Shown: positions 57,486 to 64,000 of the stretch, piece by piece
How the letters are laid out: each line of letters begins with the position of its first letter
Position numbering within the stretch: the stretch's first letter is position 1
Source: Ridgeia piscesae
Lineage: Eukaryota; Annelida; Polychaeta; Sabellida; Siboglinidae
Direction of reading: 5' to 3'
Assembly (NCBI GenBank): GCA_025642075.2
Contig: JAODUO010000180.1
Location: 802,001-866,000, forward strand
Length of the DNA stretch: 64,000 bases
Notes under the pieces: generated by a model
Seen by the model: the letters and a program-made list of their open reading frames with translations, nothing else
Told to the model about the DNA's origin: nothing
Database searches by the model: none
Position numbers and translations under genes: made by a program

Positions 57486-60400
57486 GTAAGTTCTTAACTT
57501 CAATTTTATTATGTACATAATACTGATATGCACAAAAACATATCAATATTTCATCTACTGGGTACTGGCTGCCGTTCAATACCATCTGTGAAGTTGTGCA
57601 GGAAACCACAGAATAAAAATGTGCACCATGCAACTGCGTGGTGTCATAACATGGACCACACTGTGTACAGTCTCACGTTTAGTCCACAGGCTGTATGAAA
57701 TAGGTTGCTGACCCCTGTTATGTACCAGTGATAAATCACTAAATGCAACGTGTTAACAGTTATCACAGTAACTCAATAGAAAATAGGGGAATATCCTGTT
57801 AAAGATGCCACTGATACAGTAACTTGGTCAAGTGAAGAGATGGCAGCTTCACCAGATGTTGTCTCTAACGGCAAGTAACTTACTGTGTCTGTTTACAGAG
57901 ACTATTGAAGGCTGTCTCTATGAACACAATGGTACATTCAAGTTGCACTGTGAAGATCACCAATACATTGATATGCAGTATGCAAGACTGGGAAGAAGTG
58001 CTCAACACTGTCGGAATAACAGAACCTGTTGTCCACTGACAAATATTTGTGAGAACTTTGCAGACTCCAATCTTAATGGACAACAGTGGAAATCATGTAA
58101 TGGAAAGCAACAATGTGAAATAACTGTATTGAGAAACGACTGCTCGAACTCATCTGAAAGTTACGACACTGACTATGAATTAGTTACGTACCACTGCTAC
58201 AACAAGTCCATGGGTAAGTTTCTACTAAACTGTTCAATATATTTCATTTATCCACTGGAGAAATATGGAAACAGTAGAATGGTATAAATTATTCTCCAAA
58301 TGGAACAACCTGAGTAGTTTAAAATAAACATATTTTAATGGCAGTAATTATTGCCCTGGCATGTTGCTCCACGGGTGGTATAAGCTACAGTAATTATTGC
58401 CCTGGCATGTTGCTCCACGGGTGGCATAAGCCAGAGATCTTTCTGTTGCAGCTGTAACCACATCTCACACAGCAACAGCCACAGTTGCCATGACAACAGA
58501 CACTGTCAGCAGCTATGTGCCACCCAGCAGAAACAACAGCACTGGCACTGCCAACAGTCAGGCAAATGTTGGTAAGAAAACAGACAGGACTTCCTGAAAC
58601 ATCTCCTAGTGCATCATTAGTGTAATTTTTTATCCATTGATATCACGGCTCAGTGAAGACAACAGATCAAAAGTCCCCACATTAGTTCTGGTATCCTTCA
58701 GATGACAGTTAAGATATGACCAGCTGTGACGTGTCTTCCCAGTATGTTGTGTGTGAGGTGTTTGTGTGTCATGAGGAATAGTTGAAAAAATATTGCAAAA
58801 GTGGTGCCACCTGGTGTATGCTTATTAAGAATAATCTCATAAAGAATATTAAAACATGATTTAGCATAAAGTACTGTTTACACAAATTACATAATTTTTA
58901 CGTTGAAAAAATAACAACACTACTGTAATACACCACAGTAACAGCTAGGGGGCTAACTAAATATGAATAAGTGCCACTGTGATGTTGTTGTTTTTCTTGT
59001 TGTTGTTGTTGCTGTTGTTGCAGGTCTTATAGCAGGTCTGGCAACAGCGGCATGTGTCATAGTCATTGCTGCTGTCTTAGTCGTTTTAGTCTACAGAAGG
59101 AGGTGAGTGAATAAGTTTGTAGTAATGTATGATTTCCAAATGTGCCAGTGAGAGACATCATTTAGCTGAGAAGAAGCAGGAACTAATATTTGTTGATTAT
59201 TACAATTTCCCTCACTTATTTGAATAATGATCAAAAATGTGACAGACGATTGCAAATATGAACAAAGTTAAATAGACAAAACAAGGTGTCAACATTTAAG
59301 CATTTAATTACTAGTAAATTTCTTATATATAAAACAAGAGCTTGAGATGTCATCAGTAGTTTACGGGTACAGAATGTATTGGGGCATGGCCAAGGGGGGT
59401 CTATATTAGTACATGTAGGGACGAACAATGCAGACAGGGATGGAACAACCAGGATAGTAAAGAGATACAGAGAGTTGGTAGAGACACTGAAGAAGACGAG
59501 AGTTGAACAGATCATACTCTCAGGAATATTGCCAGTGATGAGGGGAAGGGGAACAACATTTAGAAATTGCAAGAGGATGGCAATTAACGGACTATTAGAG
59601 CAGATGTGTGAAGAAGAAGGAGTTGGATTTGTAGATTTGTGGGGATATTTTGTTGGTAAAGAAGACATGTTTATGAGAGATGGCCTCCATCTAAGCGGAA
59701 AGGGCGCAACAGTGTTCTCCGAGAACCTTCTTCGATCGATGAATAATGGAACTGGTTGCAACTTTTTAAACTAGTTTCGCAGGGGGGATACACAGAGAAG
59801 CCAAATACTAGAGGCATAGATAAAGATAGCAAAAAGACATCAGCAAAGAACAGCCTGGAAAGCCCTACGGAATGTGGTTATAAATGTGTTTGTTTAAATG
59901 CAAGGAGCATAGTAAACAAAAGAAATGAACTAAACATTATGGTAGAAGATATTGACCCTCACATAATAGGTATAACTGAATCTTGGGCCACACCCGATAT
60001 ATCAGATGCCGAATTAGGAATGACAGGGTATGTAATGTTTAGGAAAGATAGATTAGGAAGAAGGGGAGGCGGAGTTATTTTATATATTAAAGAATCCATC
60101 CAAGCTTATGAAATAAAATTAGAAAAAGAAGCAGAATGTGAAGAAGCTGTCTGGTGTAACATAGTTACAGGAAAGTCAACATTAACTGTTGGGTTAGTGT
60201 ATCGGAGTCCAAACATAAGCATGGAAGAGAATGAAAAATACATAACGCTATCAAAGAAGTGAGTAAACGGGACTGTATTATTATGGGGGATTTTAACCAT
60301 GGGCATATACAGTGGACATCTCTACAGAGTACCGGGAGAGAGGATCAAGAGTTTTTAAATTTAGTACAAGATAGTTTCCTTTCTCAACATGTGTTAGAAG

Positions 60401-63210
60401 CAACCAGGGGCGAGAACGTGTTAGACATAGTATTGAGCTCACAGAAGGAATTTGTTGATAATGTCAAGATATGTGAGCCACTGGGGTGTAGTGATCACAA
60501 CCAGATACATTTTATCATCAAAGTAAAGGGAGAACGGAATAGAAAAATAAGGTACAGGAAAAATTTTCACAAAGGAAGATATAAGGACATGAGGGAATAT
60601 TTAGCAAAGATAGACTGGAATAACACACTGAAGAATAAGACAGCAACAGAATGCTGGAATATTTTAAAGAGTGAAATTGACTGCGTCGTTGACAAATTTG
60701 TCCCCTGAAAAAACAGGGAAACGGTCAAAGAAGAAACACTTATCGAAGGAAGCCATTAGAAAAATCAAGTACAAGCAAATGATGTGGAAGACATATAGAC
60801 ATACCGGAAGTGAAGAAGACTATAGCATTTATAAAGAAGCACTTAATCAAGCTACAGCTGAAATTAGAAATTCAAAGAGAAGCTACGAACAAAAAATAGC
60901 TTTTAATATAAAACATGACAGCTAGAGTTTTTATGCGTATGTTCGAAGTAAACAGAAAGTTCAGGATAAGGTCGGTCCTCTAGAAGGTAGTGATGGAAAC
61001 ATAATAACAGAGGATTCTTAATGGCAGAAAACCTAAATGAGTACTTTAGTTCGGTGTTTACCAGGGAAGATATTAGTATATTACCAGTACTTGAGACTAA
61101 GTTCGAAGGGAGAGAGTTTGACTATTTAGGACAACTAATTGTAACCCCAACAATGGTAGCTATGAAAATAAGAGATATGAAGGATAATAAATCACCTGGA
61201 GTGGATGGGATTCCTCCCAAATTACTATTGGAAATTGTAGAACAAATCAGCATACCGCTTGCAACAGTGTTCAATTTGTCATTAGAGGAGGGAATAGTTC
61301 CGTTAGAATGGAAAGAAGCAAACATTATACCATTATTTTAAAAAGGTTCCAGAAACAAGTCAGAGAACTATAGACCAGTGAGTTTAACATCGGTGATTTG
61401 CAAACTATTAGAAAGACTAATTAAAGATCACCTGGTTGATTTTCTTGTTAAAAATAAATTGATAAACCCATCTCAACATGGGTTTTTAAAAGCGAGGTCA
61501 TGCTTAACAAATATGTTATGTTTTTTGGAAGATGTCACAAAGTGGCTAGATGAGGGATCACCAGTAGATATAATCTACTTAGATTTTAAAAAGCCTTTGA
61601 CAAAGTGCCACACCAAAGACTACTACTTAAACTAAAGGCCCATGGCATAGGAAATGGAATCATCAACTGGATAGAAAAATGGCTTATTGATAGAAGACAA
61701 AGAGTAGTAGTTGATGGGGAGGTTTCAAACTGGAAAGCAGTTTTGAGTGGAGTACCGCAGGGATCAGTACTGGGACCTATTTTATTCTTAATATATATCA
61801 ATGATTTGGATGATGACATAACAAGCAAGGTGTTGAAGTTTGCGGACGACACAAAAGTGTTTAGGAAAATTAAAAGTGATGCAGATAGACAGCATTTACA
61901 AGATGATCTTAATAAGTTGATAGAATGGTCTGAAAAGTGGCAAATGCTGTTTAATTTTGGAAAGTGTAAGTGCCTTCACACAGGACATGGGAATGAAGAT
62001 GCACAATATACAATGGGTGATACTGTACTAAATACTACCTTAAAGGAAAAGGACTTAGGGTTAACTATTAGTGCTGACATGAAGGTAACAGAGCAGTGTG
62101 GAATTGCAGCAGCGAAGGGAAACCAAATTCTTGGATTAATTAGGCGAAATATAGTGTACAAAGAAAAAGAACTAATAATACCGCTGTATAAAACAATAGT
62201 TAGGCCTCACTTAGAGTATTGTATACAAGCATGGAGGCCATATCGCAAGAAGGATATTGATATGCTAGAAAGAGTACAAAGGAGAGCAACCAAAATGATA
62301 CAAAAACTCAAGAATATTAGTTATGAAATGCGTCTAAAATGCGTCTAAATATTGAATGGATATGAAAATATTGACAGAAATATTTTTTTCACAGTCAAGG
62401 AAGAGAGAAGGACTAGAGGACATGGAGTTACATTAGCAAAGAAGCAGGGTAGACTAGATATTAGAAAATTTTCATTTTCACAAAGAACAGTAAACGAATG
62501 GAACAGATTATCAGCTGATTGTGTAGGTGCTAGTAGTGCTAATATATTTAAAAATAAAATCGACATATACCTAAGAAGGGCGGGGTATACTTAGATAGAT
62601 AGGTTGGACTCTCGATAAGCCAAATGGCTTCCTAGTCCACCTGCCATCTAGAGTTGAATCTCTAGGTGGCAATCTTGTTAAATCTTGTTAAATTTTGTAT
62701 AGTACACACTAGAAGACATTTTTATTATAGAAGACATTTCATATTTTTTATTTCCCCAGACAAAGACGTCCAGCTACCCTTCTCACACAGGACACTCAGC
62801 CCACAAGTAGTTTGAAAAAGGCGGCACACTCCAACCAATCAGAACCTGGCACAAGTCCATTTGACACCATCCCAGAGGACATTGTGACACATCCACCTGG
62901 TGACACACATGTGTACTACAACACCAGACAGACAATGACGCCACCTGTTGCTGAACATGTGTACCAGACCGAGCAGTCTGGGATGAGAGGAGCAAAGAAG
63001 AAACTACCAAACAACCTCCAGATGTCGCCGGATGTTCCACTTGATGAGCTGTACAGCAAGCCAAACAAACAGAGAAAACCTAGGAATGACTTAGAAATCA
63101 AAAATATATATGCTGAGGTCAAACCTAGGAACACTGAGCAACAGGTGGACAGCAGAGAGACACCTGGTGATGATGATGTCATAATGGTCGAGAATGACCT
63201 CTACAGTTAA
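57398..63210 (+). CDS. Gene F: SUEL-lectin/short stalk/TM receptor with non-canonical tail (350 aa)
   Basis: Exons 57398-57485, 57899-58213, 58452-58571, 59024-59102 and 62760-63210; phases 1, 1, 1, 2; stop TAA at 63208-63210. Layout: signal 1-29, SUEL 30-134, stalk 135-174 (shortest), TM 175-199, tail 201-350. The last intron (3.7 kb) holds a sense-strand CR1. Its tail resembles gene E (THPPGDTHVYYN, DELYSKPNKQRK) but has lost LEYVDI, and the second site is NIYAEV, whose -2 residue is Asn rather than V/I/L/S. AATAAA lies at 63318-63323. Confidence 0.8.
57899..58213 (+). CDS. Gene F exon 2: SUEL lectin domain
   Basis: ETIEGCLYEHNGTFKLHC, YIDMQYARLGRSA (no sequon), RTCCPLTNIC, CNGKQQC, TDYELVTYHC. 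315 nt, phase 1-1. Groups with the two gene E lectin exons by its N-terminal GC-x-Y start. Confidence 0.85.
58452..58571 (+). CDS. Gene F exon 3: short Thr/Ser stalk
   Basis: 40 codons, AVTTSHTATATVAMTT ... SQANVG, phase 1-1, acceptor CTGTTGCAG. Confidence 0.75.
59024..59102 (+). CDS. Gene F exon 4: transmembrane helix
   Basis: GLIAGLATAACVIVIAAVL then VVLVY and RR; GxxxG kept; long TTG tract before the acceptor. Confidence 0.85.
59379..59774 (+). pseudogene. CR1 ORF1 SGNH-esterase domain (5'-truncated)
   Basis: Motifs HVGTNNADRDG (block III type GxN) and DGLHLSGKGA (DxxH block), separated by ILSGILPVMRG. Matches the esterase domain of CR1 ORF1 proteins. The catalytic-Ser block would lie in the missing 5' part. 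Confidence 0.75.
59780..60708 (+). pseudogene. CR1 endonuclease domain, frameshifted
   Basis: CLNARSIVNKRNEL, IIGITESWAT (catalytic Glu), VGLVYRSPN, then after a frame change GDFNHGHIQW and GCSDHNQIHF (SDH). AP-endonuclease-like order. Confidence 0.85.
61021..62594 (+). pseudogene. CR1 reverse transcriptase, several breaks
   Basis: SPGVDGIPPKLLLE, VSLTSVICKLLERLI, HGFLKARSC, GVPQGSVLGPILFLIYIND, KFADDTKVF and MLERVQRRATKM. The order is that of a CR1-clade RT. Interrupted by a stop at 61339-61341 and by frameshifts near 61595 and 62340. Confidence 0.9.
62760..63210 (+). CDS. Gene F exon 5: tail
   Basis: RQRRPAT, GDTHVYYN, EHVYQTEQSG, LDELYSKPNKQRK, NIYAEV and C-terminal MVENDLYS. Acceptor TTTCCCCAG, only about 65 bp after the CR1 3' end. 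Shorter than the E tail between ELYSKPNK and the terminus. Confidence 0.83.
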
Positions 63211-63317
63211 ATAATGTCGTATTACACACGATATACACACAGACAATATATAATTATTAATCGTAAACACAGACTACATTCTTGCATAGATTGAAGGTGT
63301 TGGTGGGTGAATGTTAA

Positions 63318-63323
63318 AATAAA
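63318..63323 (+). terminator. Poly(A) signal candidate, gene F
   Basis: AATAAA about 110 bp after the stop. Confidence 0.5.
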
Positions 63324-63329
63324 CCACCA

Positions 63330-63855
63330 GTGACTGTGACAGTCCTAGCTGCGAGCAGACATTATACTTGAGTGTGTGTTTATGAAGACTTCTGTTTGTG
63401 AATGCCTTCATATTTGCTTCTGTATCAAATCACGTTAACTAAATATTATTAACAACATTCAAATCATCTGTACATATAAAGCTTGAATTTTAGTGTGATC
63501 CATTATTGCATATTATTAACTTTGTGTAGTCATTTTAAACAGATGTACCTCTTCAATTACTTTAAAATGTTTAATATGGTAGACATTTATACAAACATTA
63601 ATTATTAACCTTTTTACAAGCTTTGAATGTGTTAAATAGATATTCTGTTAAGTATTTGACTGTACTTTATAAGTCATATTAATATTTTTCACTCTTTTCC
63701 TAAATTGTTTTATTTGTACAATGCACAGATCCATTAAGTAGCTAACAGTGCTATAAAATACATTAGTAATATAATTTGAGATTTTATTAATAAAATATTT
63801 TCATCAATCTCCACATATTAAAAAATATATAAAATGTACTGGTGAATTGTCTTGC
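63330..63855. other. Downstream of gene F, no gene seen
   Basis: AT-rich with no supported ORF. Confidence 0.6.
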
Positions 63856-64000
63856 CTAGTGACACACAGTGACTGACACACAGTGAGTGACACACAATGA
63901 GTGACACACAATGAGTGACACACAGTGAGTGACACACAGTGAGTGACACACAATGAGTGACACACAATGAGTGACACACAGTGAGTGACACACAGTGAGT
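63856..64000. repeat. 14-bp tandem repeat at window end
   Basis: About ten units of GAGTGACACACAGT/GAGTGACACACAAT, running off the right edge. Confidence 0.93.

Larger units (their letters stand above)
59360..62695 (+). mobile_element. CR1-like LINE, 5'-truncated, in last intron of gene F
   Basis: Begins inside ORF1, then endonuclease, reverse transcriptase, and a 3' hairpin (62637-62669) with AATCTTGTTA repeats. The RT active-site FADD is intact at 61839-61850, but ORF2 is broken near 60245, 60708, 60924 (stop), 61341 (stop) and 61595. Very similar to 37195-41210, so both inserted recently. Same strand as the host gene. Confidence 0.9.

Noticed and set aside
1..64000. tRNA, rRNA or other structured RNA genes
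   Set aside because: I found no cloverleaf with A/B boxes or rRNA-like conserved blocks by eye; a tRNAscan/Rfam run would be needed to exclude them.

Overview
The window is eukaryotic and animal. It shows spliced genes with GT-AG introns, CR1-type LINEs, a DIRS-type tyrosine-recombinase retrotransposon and many minisatellites in an AT-rich background. There is no bacterial operon structure. The phylum cannot be fixed from sequence alone; an aquatic invertebrate (lophotrochozoan or invertebrate deuterostome) is a reasonable inference, because SUEL lectins and this CR1/DIRS mixture are common there.

The main content is a head-to-tail array of six paralogous genes, all on the + strand, called A to F here: A 4050-8966, B 18135-22448, C 26459-30219, D 34583-43163, E 48882-54604, F 57398-63210. 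Each predicts a type I membrane protein built from the same exon series: (1) signal peptide, (2) one divergent SUEL/Gal_Lectin (rhamnose-binding-lectin-like) domain, (3) Thr/Ser-rich mucin-like stalk, (4) transmembrane helix with a small-xxx-small motif and then Arg/Lys, (5) long tyrosine-rich cytoplasmic tail. I derived the exon borders by hand. Lectin and stalk exons are phase 1-1 and the membrane exon is phase 1-2 in every gene. Reading frames join through all exons of A, B, C, D and F; E does so only if a frameshifted extra lectin exon is skipped. Tails of B, C, D and E carry two canonical ITIMs ([VLIS]xYxx[IVL]) 24-26 residues apart, A carries one, and F keeps only a relaxed version. Two orphan tail-exon relics (about 47080-47345 and 55475-56465) show gene loss in the same array. 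The array looks like a birth-and-death family of lectin-type receptors with inhibitory tails, a candidate innate-immune or allorecognition system.

Layout. 1-1515: 5' part of a CR1 LINE on the minus strand. 1516-1897: 33-bp minisatellite. 1883-3250: block duplicated at 10800-12213. 4050-9209: gene A. 9763-10805: second 33-bp minisatellite. 12214-17725: DIRS element on the minus strand, with inverted termini and an internal complementary region. 18135-22448: gene B, followed by a 44-bp minisatellite. 24605-25632: 49-bp minisatellite. 26459-30219: gene C, followed by about 1 kb of repeats derived from its own last codons. 34583-43163: gene D with a CR1 in an intron, followed by 67-bp and about 61-bp minisatellites. 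45700-47345: old LINE fragments and an orphan tail. 48882-54604: gene E with two lectin exons. 55475-56465: a second orphan tail. 57398-63210: gene F with another CR1 in its last intron.

How the parts may work together (inference): the lectin head would bind a glycan or protein ligand, the stalk would set its height and could vary through its microsatellites, and the ITIM pair would recruit SH2 phosphatases. Sequence differences between paralogs lie mostly in the lectin surface, stalk length and tail motif set, as expected for a diversifying receptor family.
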